DNA of 64,000 nt from Oscheius dolichura (Eukaryota; Nematoda; Chromadorea; Rhabditida; Rhabditidae): NCBI GenBank assembly GCA_932521035.1, contig OW051494.1, positions 2,962,001 through 3,026,000 of the forward strand. The letters are read 5' to 3'. The position numbers were made by a program, and so were the translations under genes. Position 1 is the stretch's first letter, and each line of letters begins with the position of its first letter. Of this stretch, positions 41,827-56,835 are shown one piece after another. The notes below the pieces were generated by a model. That model saw nothing but the letters and a program-made list of their open reading frames with translations, did not search any database and was not told where the DNA came from.

Positions 41827-42913
41827 ATGTGTCGATCTCTTCGACTTGGCCCACTGCCACCTGTTCAGGTCGTTGATTTCCCTTTATTGAACCTCATCGC
41901 TAAATCGATTCTTGGCCCGTTTCGCGTTGTCTACCTATTGAAAGCAATGCTCCCCCTTTTACAGGCCACGTTCGACCCCTGGATGCCTGTCTTCCCATTG
42001 TCTTCCCTACCTCCCCAACTCTTGGAAGGTGTTCTCTAGAAGGTTATCCGCCTCCTCCTTCTCTTTATGAGCTTCAATACTTCAGTTGGAATGGAAGAAC
42101 TACTTCCGCCTGCAGCAGACGGACACCACGAAGGGATTTCTTCCGTACCTGTCGAAATCTCAGAGTCAAAGTATACGGTACCATGCAGTTGTATCGGGAG
42201 GCGGATGAGTCCCGCTATGTAACAATTGTCACTTGGGACAGCTTCCTAACCGTCCTTGTCGTGAGTCTCTACGGTATGCGGGTCAGCTATCTCCCTCTCT
42301 GGGGTATGTTCCGATCTCCTGGTTTTTATCCCCAATTTTTAGACATAAGACATCGTCGGGAATATTATTGTCGTATCATAACTTCTTTAGTACCGTCTCA
42401 GTTGTGAACAGCTGCAGATGGGGGACGCGAGGAGGTTGGCCAAGGAGGAGTGTGCCGAGCTGTTCCAACTTCTGAGGCCGATAGACGTTATGCTGTCCAG
42501 TAGAGGAGCCGGCCAGCTGGAGGCCCTCCTCGAGTCCGATGGACTGGTAGCTATCCTCCCTCATTCCCTCTATAACTGCTTATTGTAGGAAGCAATCTGT
42601 GTATATCTGGGGGAGATAGAGGATCTCGCCGTCTTGAGGCAGTCCTTTTCGAAATTCAAACGAGCGGAATTCAACGTGAAATCGAGGAGAATGTCGAGAG
42701 GACAAATCGCTGATCTGATCCACGTGGCTCTACAGGTAGTGGCTACAGTGTCTCTCATCCTCCTCTTTCCAGCTTCTCTCCTCTCCTCTCCCACCCAATT
42801 TGCAGTCGTTTTGGTTCATTGCCGAATGGAATTATCTCCAGCCATCTTTCGATGAAATGCGGGAGATGTTTAGAGATTTTCATCCGATCCCGGTAGCCCA
42901 ACACGCAGAATAG
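41827..42913 (+). CDS. Uncharacterised multi-exon protein, possibly F-box-like
   Basis: Several exons are clear but the 5' joins are tentative. Readable segments include FRTCRNLRVKVYGTMQLY, EADESRYVTIVTWDSFLT, YRLSCEQLQMGDARRLA, EECAELFQLLRPIDVM, then EAICVYLGEIEDLAVLRQ, AEFNVKSRRMSRGQIADL and finally SFWFIAEWNYLQPSFDEM and MREMFRDFHPIPVAQHAE with TAG at 42911-42913. The early RNLRVKVYG-type text and strand pattern resemble nematode F-box proteins, but no F-box proper is certain. The first ATG (41827) gives MCRSLRLGPLPPVQ. It is the fourth gene in the same-strand cluster, 343 bp after the kinase. Confidence 0.5.
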
Positions 42914-42982
42914 CTTTTTCCTATAAACGTTCCAATTCGGTCAGAAGATGATCACGGATTGTTGCGGCTTATAGGAAAAGGC
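42912..42982. terminator. Hairpin at the 3' end of the preceding gene
   Basis: Inverted 17-bp arms (42912-42928 and 42966-42982, two mismatches) are built on TTTTCCTATAA / TTATAGGAAAA with a 37-nt loop. The left arm overlaps the stop codon of the gene ending at 42913. It could be a 3' UTR structure or a tiny decayed foldback element; a terminator role is only a guess. Confidence 0.4.
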
Positions 42983-43363
42983 TTAACTCGGTTAAAACGC
43001 TGTCGATTCCTCAGCGTGACACTCTCGAACTGAAGAAAGAAATTCTCCTAATATACGGCAAAAGGCGACATCGAAAATTTTTGAACCCGTGGGAACTAAT
43101 GGGTTAAGGTCCGAACCTTCTGACTTTACTTATGGAAAATACAGTAGAGATAGTGGTGATACGGTAGTCAGCAAGACAGTAAACTACTGGAGTTCTTAGA
43201 GAGGAGAACATTAACACATCCTTTATTTTAATAGTTGTATTTTAAAGAGAAGAAGTAGAGAAAAAACATCCAGCAGAGTTCAAAAGAAGACGAGAGGACT
43301 GTTGGGAACGTTGTTATCCACTGTGCAACCCACCGGCCATCTTATAAAGAAACCAATCTTGGA

Positions 43364-44682
43364 TCAGCGTGTTCGTCTGCCTTTTTGGCGACCTCCGACC
43401 AATGCAGTACAGCTAGAGATTCCGCGAGGACGTAGCTGTAATGTGAACAAGTCGTCGGTCGGGGTCTTTACGACGATCTGAAAGAGACGTTTTACATTTG
43501 AGAGGATGGCTGAGCCCACCTGGCCATCGAATAATTGGACTCTGCCTCTGTGAACAGCCAACTCCTCGATCTCCCCGGGCGAGAGAAGGGTCTCCCGGCC
43601 ATGAGCTGGCAATTGGAAAGAGGACAGGACCGTGTTGGGGTCGGTCAGCAGCAGCTGGAGGGGACGGTCAATTTATGGCTGGAAATATGAACCTGGACGA
43701 GGGGAGCCAAGGAGAGGGTCGACTCGGCCACCACTGAATCTATGTTGACGCATTCATACTTCGACAGAACTTGGGCGTAGTCAGGGGGGACACAGTCGCA
43801 AAGTTCGGCACGAACTTGCTTAACTCCCTGAAAAGTACGGTGTTTGAAAGCCAGGCATTTCGGGACAGGATTGTCGCCGGTGGAATACGGTAGGTACTTA
43901 CGAGGGCAGCCAGTTGTCTCAACGAGTCGAATGCCATTGGGATTTGATAAACCGGGAACCTATAGTAAAAGAGGGGCGAGGTTTGGGCGTAATGGACACA
44001 CGAGGGCCGAAACATTTTAACTATATTGAGCGGACCCAAATCTTGACCGTCTCTGTCGGGCTTGTATTTGAGCCTCTGGCACCTGGGCTTGATTTCATCG
44101 AAAAAGGAGAAGAAATCCGGCGGAATTGTGTAATTGTAGTGATTCAGCGACTGAAAATGGAAAGTTTGGGGTGGTAACGGGGATACTTACCGTAACCCCA
44201 ATCCATACCGTCAGAGTTCTAAAGCGAGCCGACTCCAGTTGGCGGGGGAGAAGTCTATTCGATGGGACTGTCATCCCATTGATCGGCATAGAGTGGTCGA
44301 CGGTAGCCATTAGATAACGGAAGGGAAACATACCCACGGCAAATGGACATTCGTATTTCAAGATATTGACTACGACTTTCTAAATGTAGGATCAATCAAG
44401 GGTAAAATTCTCTCCAAAATCATTAACAAATTTCGTGAGACGTACCATTCCTTCCAGGCATGGATAGGTGGTAACCTCCAGCTCTAAGCCTTCGGGAACT
44501 AGGAAGGACAATGTTTTGGCGTTAGCGATCAGCTCGTCCATCCGGCGACAGGTCCGTCGCATTCGGGTGCCCTCTCGAAATGACATCTGGAATGGATGAG
44601 GCTTCGAAAATGAGCAGAGTACCTTTTCGAGGATACGGATGGTACTGCCGTAGGGAATCTGCTGGAGGGGAAAGGCGGCCAT
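43364..44682 (-). CDS. F-box-like protein
   Basis: The N-terminus MAAFPLQQIPYGSTIRILEK splices over a 36-nt intron to MSFREGTRMRRTCRRMDELI, a divergent F-box pattern (P-x-x-I...IL/...R...CRRM). Further exons read AKTLSFLVPEGLELEVTT, KYECPFAVGMFPFRYLMA, NHYNYTIPPDFFSFFDEI and IVKMFRPSCVHYAQTSP. These continue into VKQVRAELCDCVPPDYAQ, LLLTDPNTVLSSFQLPAH and IVVKTPTDDLFTLQL, ending GGRQKGRRTR-TGA at 43364. The exons chain in frame throughout, so the gene looks intact. A decayed copy of one of its exons lies at 45463-45560. Expected role: substrate adaptor of an SCF ligase, by analogy only. Confidence 0.6.
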
Positions 44683-45079
44683 GCCGGGGGAGGAAGGGAC
44701 GATGGCACGAGTTGGAATGGCGGTCGATCGATTAGGAGAGAAGGACGCGAGGAGGCAAGAAGCAAGCAATCAGGAGAATAGTCGCGTTGGTTGACGGCTC
44801 ATCCAGAACTGGGAAAAAAATTTTAAAAAAACGGTCAGGGCAGTTTTGTAAGACGACAACGGTAGAAACTGGGGTGTAACGCAGCCAGTGAACTCACCCG
44901 GAAGGGGAGACAACATTTATAACAGAGAAAGTTTCCTTTCATCAGAGAAGATCGAGGACCTGGATCTGGAGAAATAGAGGCTTCAGCCAAAGGTGAGAAT
45001 TCTTTCTGTCTGCTTCTGAAACACCTAGCTGTGGTGGAAATTATGATTTTTCTAGAGAGTGACAATCATTTTTTTTTAG

Positions 45080-45321
45080 GACGAAGGGCGTCCGAATTTC
45101 CTCATAGACACCGGCAGTCACTTCATCGTATTGAGAGAGGTTCGCAGTCTTAACATGGCATGTCTGTGGACTTTATCAAAGACTTTATCTTCTTTTAGAA
45201 TTACTGTATTGGTCTTAGAGTGCCAAAAAGTCCCGTCCACTCATTTCTAATGTATTGGCTTGAAGATTTCCTGCCCAAGAGGATCCCCTTCGACGCATCC
45301 GGCCTCTACGAATACACCTGA
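45080..45321 (+). pseudogene. Two-exon fragment resembling an F-box-associated tail
   Basis: Two open exons (45080-45139 and 45199-45321) join over a 59-nt intron and read DEGRPNFLIDTGSHFIVL, ENYCIGLRVPKSPVHSFL and MYWLEDFLPKRIPFDASG, ending at TGA. The VHSFLMYWL pattern resembles the F-box-associated domain of nematode F-box proteins. No start codon or upstream exon is secure. The text LIDTGS also resembles an aspartic-protease motif, but nothing else supports that. I treat it as a gene remnant or the end of an unresolved small gene. Confidence 0.4.
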
Positions 45322-45462
45322 AAACATCGGAATAACTATAAGATGGTCAAAAGTCGACTAGAAGCAACACTGGCCCATACCGCCACCTATCGAGTTCAAT
45401 AAACTGTTCTGTATACTCGTTGTCAACGTCTGCTCTATAATTACACAAAATAAACTGGCAGT

Positions 45463-45560
45463 TGGACAAGGCGGTTTTGGGGTCGGTCAGCAGCAGCTGG
45501 AAGGGCACAGCCAGTGTATGACGCGAGATATGAGACCTGCGAATAATATTTCTAAGGAGA
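45463..45560 (-). pseudogene. Relic of an F-box-like exon
   Basis: A block on the minus strand matches the LLLTDPNTVLSS exon of the gene at 43364-44682 (both strands share GGGGTCGGTCAGCAGCAGCT). Here it reads LLLTDPKTALSNCQ and then loses similarity. No gene structure surrounds it. It marks a local duplication that has decayed. Confidence 0.7.
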
Positions 45561-46173
45561 GAATAATCGCTTCAAGGATATCAGTCAATCTGTTGGTTTA
45601 TCCAGATCTGAAAAGTCAACAAAAGACCGAAGCCGTTTGATAGGGAGCAAGGGACTACACATAGGGAGATTCATTGAGATCTGAACTTGAACTTCTGTCT
45701 TTAGTACATGGCCAGCTTAGATTACCCCTTCATCAGTCCCCAAACCTCTGGCCACTGTCCCCAGGCAAGTCATGTCACACAGGTACCGTATTTTCGACTC
45801 CCTTGATTCCTTATTACAGGTTCAGTCACTCCAGCTAGTTGCTACCTTTCCTTTCCCAGTTGTTCTTACTGTAAAGCAGGTGGCCGCCTTCAGTGGCCCA
45901 CAAGAGTTATCCTCCCGAAATGGAGCGGAGGACAAAGAAGAATAATGTTTATTCGATTGTGTTGACATAAATAAAATATATATATTTATATATATTTGGA
46001 GGTGGATCACAATGTTTTTTTCTGTATTGGGACGGGAGGGGTGACTGACTATACATCAATAATTGGAGGGGAGGAGGATGAGAGACGCGGAGAGGGGAAT
46101 AACACAGAAGAAGTGAGAAGAGGACGAGTGAGAGAATGAGAGAGATGGCGGTGGCAGTTGTTGTCTCCGGGAG

Positions 46174-49475
<3,302 letters not shown>

Positions 49476-52400
49476 CTGGGGCGAGGAGGACAGGCCCGGG
49501 ACCCGAAGTATCACAACTCTGAAATGGACGAGATGAGACGGGGGAAGAGACGACGGCTGGACAAATAAGCTACAGTATATTTGATAGAAGTGAGAATTAG
49601 GAGGGGTCCCGCCGGAGTCGTCGAGTCCCCTTCCGATAAGATAGGGAGAATTGATCGGGCAGGGGAGGACGAGTCGGCTCTTTCTGGAGGAAGAGAGGAA
49701 AAAAACACAGGGGACGGAGGGAAACACTCTCTCGGAGCCGGGACCACTTGTCCCCCTCTGGGCGAAATCCGATCCCCCACCTCTTTCCTCCTCTACACAC
49801 CGCGCTTGTCCGAGCCTTCGAGGTGGAGACACGTGGGGCCAGGTCCTTCTCTTTCTTTTAAAGGGGAGGGTGGCCGGGGGGCTGAAAGAGCCCGCGCCAT
49901 TGACAGTCGGTGACGGGCTTTATGATGTGGACTGGGCAAACCAAACAAGGCATCGAGCCACTCAATGGAAAAAGGGCCGGGGACACTTTCTGATAACATG
50001 GCCTCTTCGGGGTCAGTCTGCCGGGTAAATTACTGGTCTATTGTTTTCTCGATGCAGTCAGTCAGGAAATGGCTGTCCAAGACGGAAGAAGGGAGGAAGG
50101 TGTGGGAGGATGGAGGTGGCACTGTCGGTCAGGAAGGAGGACGGTGAGAAAATCAAAGAAGACGACAATATTGAAAGACTTGAGCATCAAATAGGACTTC
50201 TTGGCTTCAAGGATTCTAGAGAAATGTCAAAAAAGACAAAGGGAGACTATAGAGGAGAATGAGCTGGGACCTAGCGAATAACCCCGGATGGCTGGTCGTT
50301 TCGCCACAGGAGGATGGGAATTGACCAGGAGAAGTGGGAAAAGAGACGGCCAGAAGGGGTTTTCAGGAGGGAAAAGGTTAAAAAAATGGAGGGAAGGGAC
50401 CACCAGCAGAGATAAAACGAGGAGTATTTCCTCTTTCAAAAGAAGCGCGACTAAACGTGGCGAGCTCACAGAAAAACGTGATATTTACTCTCGGGAGCCC
50501 AAATTTTCGGCTAATGTTTCTCGCCTCCCGGAAGAAAAACAGAAGAAGAAAAAAAAAGAAGAAGACGGTCCCGAGATGCATCTGGCAGGTGTCTCCAGCT
50601 GGGAGAGGACACCCTCCCCCTGGCTGCTAATTGTCTGATTGAAGCCACTAATGCATCCGAAGAGGAAAGGAGGGAGAAACACACCGTAATCCCTGGAGAC
50701 AGCTGGAGTTCGGGAAGGGAGGAGGAGGACGGACGAGGAGGACGGGAGAGGAGGTGGTGGTGGAGGTAAATTCGTGTAGTCAATCGATGGCCGGGAGGAA
50801 AGGACGACGGCCGGGCTTGGGCAAACAGAAGCTGATAGTGAGGCTGGAACTGTGCCAATACATCGGAGGATGGAGGAGGACGAGGAAGAGGAGGACAATA
50901 ACACGCGGGCACACACTTTCCGGGGGGCTCAAATCTCTTTCTCTTCTCGTACTAGTCCCTTTTCTGCGTGTTAAACCATAAAAATGAATATTTCCTCCAA
51001 AAGGACAGGCATTCCGAGCAGATGGAGGAGTTACTGTAGGCGGGCCGGCGGTCTCCCCCCGACACGCGGTTTTTTCAGAAAATTGTGAATTTCGGCCATC
51101 TTTTGGTCGGAAATTTGATATAGAATATAATTTTAAATAAGGCTATTTTGCCGGTTTCGAGGCAGGAAGTCTCCGAACGCGGAGGACACCCTGGCTTAAA
51201 GAAGACGGGTCTGTTTACACGGTGCTTTCTGCCGTTCCCCGGACCGTCTTTCGGCTTCCCTTCCGAAGTAAATAAACAAACAAAAAGCCATCTGCTCTCG
51301 GAAGGTGTGGTTCCAAACCCTGTGGGTGAGTAGTCCGGGCCTTATCAGCCGCCGGGGAAAGACTGTCTGCAGCTGGTTTTGACAGCCGATTTTAGGATGA
51401 CTGGGAAAGGACATAAAAGCGAGTCATCGAGAGAAGATAAGGGAGGAGACTCTTATGGCGGAAGAAGGAAGTGTTTATGGTACAGGAGGTGGTTGGGGGG
51501 CGAGGGGGAGAGAGCGGTGCTGGTGATGGTGGTGGTGGTGGGTCAGCTGAGGGCAAATATTGGACGGCGTCTAATCCCTGTTGAAGGAAGGATCAAAACG
51601 AGAGCGAGACATATTTGAGGCTGGTGATGGAATCCATCAATTTTACGACGTATTTACGAGAAACGAGAAAGAGGAAATAATAATAATTAACGAAAGACAA
51701 ACACACAATTGAGGTCGTTCGGGATGTGTGTTGTGAAGTCGTAAAAGAGAATAAAAGAGCCCTCTTGATAAGTGATCAGCTGATCCGCGGGAGGCTTTCC
51801 TTCTTTTCAAATATCTACAGCTAATAAAATAAATAAATAAATATAGAAATATATGAAGAGGAGAGAAGGAGAGGAAGGACCGGAAATTATCTACGAGAGA
51901 GAGAGAGAGATATTTCCATGAACTGGCGTATAGATATTACTCGGGGAGAAGAACAGAAATGAATATACCCGCAGGCCTTTTTTTTAACCGGAGCGGATGG
52001 ATGAGCAGCCAAGATTACTCTCTCTCACTGGGCCGTAGTGTTTATTTATTGGTGGACCTCCTCCTCCGAGTGGAAGGGGGGTCGCAGCCCCGAGTGCACT
52101 CCTAAACGGATATAAGTCGATCCGTTGTCGAATTTCACAGGAAGAATGAATTTATATCTAGAAACAATAAGAGGATAAGTTAAAATCAATGAAGAAGAAC
52201 GATAAGATTCCCACACATCGAAAGGAGTGAGAGAAAGAGAAAGAGAGCAATCGTAGCCGAGGCTTATCCCTCCGAGAGGATTTCAGCACTTGCCTCGATT
52301 GCCGTGCGACTCAAATTTTTAGTTTCAAAAATATAGATAAGCATTTTTGATATCTGCATGAGGAGCTAAACATTATCAAGAACTTGTAACAATTTTACAA

Positions 52401-53458
52401 GAGATAGAAATTAAGAAGAAGCCAGATATTATATGACCAAGTGCAGTAGACCCCATATGCTGGATTTTTCCTCGTCAGTTGTGGGCCCCGGGTGTGAATG
52501 AGCTCACTCGTCATTCATGTAATTAGTTGTCTCGACGATCGAAGAAGCGCTGGTGAGTGAAAGAGAAGGACAACAACAAACTGTTCCCATAGAAGTGGCC
52601 GAGTGGAAAGGGAGAGGGAGAGATCGTGATGCCGTAATATTTAATGCACTGCTGAGCACAAACAGAGAGACGAACATGATACGGGCTCGGAGAGGAGGAG
52701 GAACGACCGACGATTTGTAGAGGCTGCTTAGTAAGGGCAACAATACGACCACTATTACGGATTCTTTTGTGCGATGAGAGGGGGAAAGATGTACTTTACG
52801 GGAAGATGCACGGGGATAATGGACGACTGGAAACCTGTGATTAGCGCCTTCGTCATAGAGAGAATAGCATTTTGAAAAGGAGTTATAACTGAAGTGTTCA
52901 CGTAATAGACAAGGAGGAGATGGATCGGCTGTCAGTGCCAGAGACCGCCGCTGCTGGAGACAGCCGGCTCACAGGTGAGCCACAGAACGCTTATGATTTA
53001 TAGTGATGAGCTCCGCAAAACACCTGCTAATGGCCACGAAGAGAAGAGTCAAGATGACAGGCCTGTCATAAAACAGATTGAAGTTGTGTGGCAAAAAAGA
53101 GCAATGCCAGCCGCGGAAGGACTCATTAGAGCCGATTGGAAAGAAACGATCCTCTAGAAGACGCGCCCAATTATCAAATAAGTGAGGGGGCCAAGTGGGA
53201 GCGCGGACCAGGACCCCCTAATGAGTAGGGACAAAGCTGAGGTGGCGCAGCGTCGTTGAAATATTCATAAGGTCCGTCCCAGTTTGAAGCAACGTCGAAT
53301 CAGCTATGCGTTCCTTTGAAATCATGTGGGTGCAGTCAGAAGGGCATCTTCAAATATATATAAAAATTTATCTTCTACATATAATGTTATATATGCAAAT
53401 AGCACGACAAAATGGTCAAACCTTTCAAATCACCCGTAAATACATTTTTGAGATTAAT
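49476..53458. other. Long spacer upstream of the KH gene
   Basis: About 4 kb without a credible gene. 49.6-51.6 kb is strongly purine-rich on the + strand, so its open frames are low-complexity (glycine, lysine, arginine). It contains simple repeats: an AAT/AAAT-type tract at about 51825-51845, (GA)n at 51895-51911, and GAA/A-rich stretches at 50540-50570. The first few hundred bases may be 5' UTR or promoter of the KH gene. Near 52.9-53.2 kb a short frame is open but has no splice partners. Confidence 0.55.
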
Positions 53459-56101
53459 TCAGAAGGCTTTCGAGGAGAGGATCCGGCAATCCAAAGTACC
53501 GTCTTCGCTGATCTCAAGGTTCAAATCCACCAACCAATCTGTTAATTCATCTTCACTCATTGATAAAAGTTTGGCCACGATTTTTACTGAAATCGTCGGA
53601 CGGTATCTAAACATTTTTGTTTTAAAACGTTCATGGAATGTAAAAACCCTTGGAAAATTGCTTTTATAGCACGCTTTCTCTCCCGCTCCACAAAAAGATC
53701 CATCAAAAAACCACACATTAACGGAGAAACCTGCAATACTTACTTTAGAAAATTATAACAAAGACACCTACATCAAAAAGCTTGAATAATTTGATATAAT
53801 TATTATCGCTTATAGCTTTTCGAACTTGCATAGCAAACTTTATACATTCATGAGTACGCATTTGAGGTGTTATTCCTGAAAAACAACAAAATGATTATTA
53901 TATAAGATGCTTACCTTTTAACAAAGTGCTAATATCCAATGTATTGTTCATCGCGATATAATACAATAGCCTATATGCTACAAATTCTGCTTGATTAGGG
54001 CAATTTTCAACCTCGCTATAAAGGAGTTTTAACTGACTTTGACACTAAATGTGTAATATTAGATCCGAAGAAAACTAAACGTACCTTATTAAATTCCTCT
54101 CTATCTTTATTTTCTAGCGAGATTCTCGCATTTATTTCATATACAAGAACTGTAAATTTGTCTCTAATACGCTGCACTGTAAGATCCTGCCTATAATCTT
54201 TAAATAATACAAGAATTATGTTTACTGACCTTATTGATCGTAGTTGATCACATAAATAACGATATTCCGCTTTTAGGCTATATTTTCTTTTCACATTTTC
54301 CAGAGACTGCCGTAGTACCTCTATAGGTCTTACCTGGCTCGGATCCGGAGCCTAAAGTTGTTATATGAATAAAGAATAAAGTAGTATAACTTACAGCTGT
54401 TAGGCGGAAAAAGCTTTTTTCAATATTCTGGCATGTTCCCTTGACCAGACGTACTCTAACAGGACGAGCTGTACTAGCCTGTACTGCTCGTGCGGCGTCT
54501 TCTGCAAAACGTCTCGCGCGTTCTTGCTTTCTAAAGAAACATTGAAATAGTTATTTAAAAGACTAAACCTATTATTGTCTGTGGAAATAGACCATTTCTG
54601 CTGGGCTTTCTTTTGTTGCTCCAGTTGTCTCATTTTCTTCTCAAGCTTCTTTTCCTTTTTCGTTTTTTTCCTCGGCGATGCAGGAGATACCTGAAACAAA
54701 ATTAAGAAGTGTTATCTACTTTCTGGATAAAACAAAAAAAAGGACCGCCGAAAGACCCCGCTTCCACCTGAACTTCAAGAGCTGATTCAGAACTGGAGCT
54801 GTGTCGGCCTCTTTTTGTGTTGCTATCAGTCTGAGCACTCGGACTACGTTTGTTACGAGGACCTCCACGAGGGCCCTGTGGCTTGTTTGGGGAGGTGTTA
54901 GCAGCAAATTTGGCACGGATTTCCGCGGCCGGAGTCCACATGCCCCCAGGGACAAGATAGTTTCTTTCATGAGGCAAAGGCTCTCTATCCCAAGGAACTG
55001 CATTGACTGTGCCAGCATCTATTAACGGCTTCATTCGCCTCTGGATATACTCTTGAACTTTTTGTCTATCGTCCGCGTCCTGAGCAGCCTCGTACGCACG
55101 GTGCACCCAGCGTCTGAAAAAAAAAAGATATTCTAAGCACAAAAGTGTTAGAAAGGTATAAAGAAAACCTACGTGGCACTCTCAGGCAAACCACCAATTC
55201 CACCAGAAGATGGTGGAGGAACGGACGTATAGTTCTCATTGTTGGCGGGTACAAAATTATTTTTTAAAGCACCAGGAAGCTTAGTCTGGGTTCCGAGAGA
55301 AAATGGTTGAAATTTCTTTGCCCCGAGGGGCTGCATGTTTCCTCCCGTCTGTTGAGCAGGCCAATGTCCTGGCTTTTGCTGTTGCCAATTTGGCTTATTT
55401 GCTTGAAAATTGTTTTGCGTCCATTGTTTAGGTTGCTGATATTGAAGCCAAGGAGTCGACTGCATCAAAGAAGGGATATTTCCGTAATTAGGAGCGACGG
55501 CTTGGTATTGCTGCGGAGCAGTAGGAGCTTGCGTACCATAAAACTGTTGAGCCAGCCAGGGATAGCATGCAGGAGCGTGAGAAGGGAGAGAAGCGGGTGT
55601 TGCAGGCTTCTTTGGAGCAAACTGAAAATCATAAGTTTACAAAATTTGATGAGTATTAAAATTCAGAGAAATTCGCAATAATTAGATTTTGTGATAGTCT
55701 GTTTCAAATGGAAAAGTTTTTCGCGTGCCAGGACCCCCTTCAAATTTTTCAATTAATTTTTCCCAAAATTTTCGATATTTTGATTTTACATAGAACTCGA
55801 TAGTTGTTGTGTTTTTTTGGATAGAGTATAGTGCAAATAAGTAAAAGCAATGATAAAAACAATGAAAACATATGTGAAATGCGCAGAAAAATGCGTGCAA
55901 AACTGTTAGGTTGGACCATCTAGACGGGAAAATGCCCGATCTAGATCGATTAAACCTTTAACCAGCGAATTTCGAAGTTTTTCCATTTGAAACAGACTAT
56001 AAAATATTATCTTTTACCTGTGACAAAGCTTGTTGGGCTTTTTCCCAGGCAGCTGAATCTCCTAAACCAGGCAGTGGCGAAGGTAGATCTGCTGTTGGCA
56101 T
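53459..56101 (-). CDS. LENG8 homologue, SAC3/GANP-PCI domain protein
   Basis: Nuclear mRNA-processing/export protein of the SAC3/THP3 family. The start 56101 gives [21 protein letters not shown] Gln/Pro/Asn-rich region follows ([32 protein letters not shown]), then [18 protein letters not shown] and [18 protein letters not shown], then a basic lysine-rich region ([18 protein letters not shown]). The SAC3/PCI core reads [48 protein letters not shown] and [14 protein letters not shown]. The end is [18 protein letters not shown], then over a 42-nt intron to [18 protein letters not shown], stopping after LSSKAF at 53459. Codon use is AT-rich. Intron 1 (about 400 nt) contains a TA-flanked MITE. 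Confidence 0.88.
55697..55997. mobile_element. MITE with TA target duplication (LENG8 intron 1)
   Basis: Terminal inverted repeats of 19 bp (GTCTGTTTCAAATGGAAAA and its complement) are flanked by TA on both sides (55695-55696 and 55998-55999). The 301-bp AT-rich interior has no coding capacity. Perfect terminal repeats and TA duplication fit the Tc1/mariner superfamily. Confidence 0.85.
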
Positions 56102-56835
56102 CGGTATTGACGAAATATCACTTAAAATCGGGCGTTTAACAAGTAAAATATAAAATTACTCCATTATTATGCTTTTGGAAGGGAAAGTAATTACTGAAAC
56201 ACGATCTTCTTTTATCTGAAAAGAAAAGATCGATAAAGCGTTGCAAATGCTATAAATAAATGATCAAGGATTATATCTTCTATCAAAAAATGAAACAGCA
56301 TAGTAGTTTTGAAAGATAAGCAGAAAAATAAGTAAAAAGGTAATTGAGAGCGGGTATCGATATGCGAAATAGGAATGAGCGCATGCTTTACGATTGCAGT
56401 GAAATTTGCGTCGTGAGACCAGTATTTTCCTATATATGGACAAGAAAAGAGATTATCGAGTAGAAATTTGACGGAATGACCATGAAAAACGTGAATGAGC
56501 ATCAGAAACAGAAAAAGGCTATGTGCATGTCACAAAAAATTTGTGGCAGCTTTTAATTTGTATTATATTTACGGGTGAAATTGTACAATTGAGATAAAGA
56601 TTTATTAAAGAAAATCACTATCAAATGTGATATATATATTCATTATGAATTCAACAGTTTTGAAAAACGTATACTGTACTCAATAACAGTCCTAGTAGGA
56701 CTCCTACTGTAAGCTCTCCGTTCGCCTTCTAGGAGGAATTCTAGGATATTTTGGGATTAGAGGATTCCATTTCAGTGTGAAAAGAGTATTTTATATAAAT
56801 TTATAGCTCTTTTTTTATAATCAACCGTATATCTC
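56102..56835. other. Spacer between LENG8 and EAK-7 genes
   Basis: AT-rich, no gene seen. Its right side is the 3' flank of EAK-7 and its left side the LENG8 leader. Confidence 0.55.

Noticed and set aside
45080..45139. LIDTGS as a retroviral/aspartic protease active site
   Set aside because: Only the short motif matches; there is no second catalytic lobe or flap, and no retroelement genes are nearby.
52504..52752. Minus-strand 82-codon frame with hydrophobic text
   Set aside because: Isolated in AT-rich repeats, no splice partners, and composition matches the purine/pyrimidine-biased spacer.
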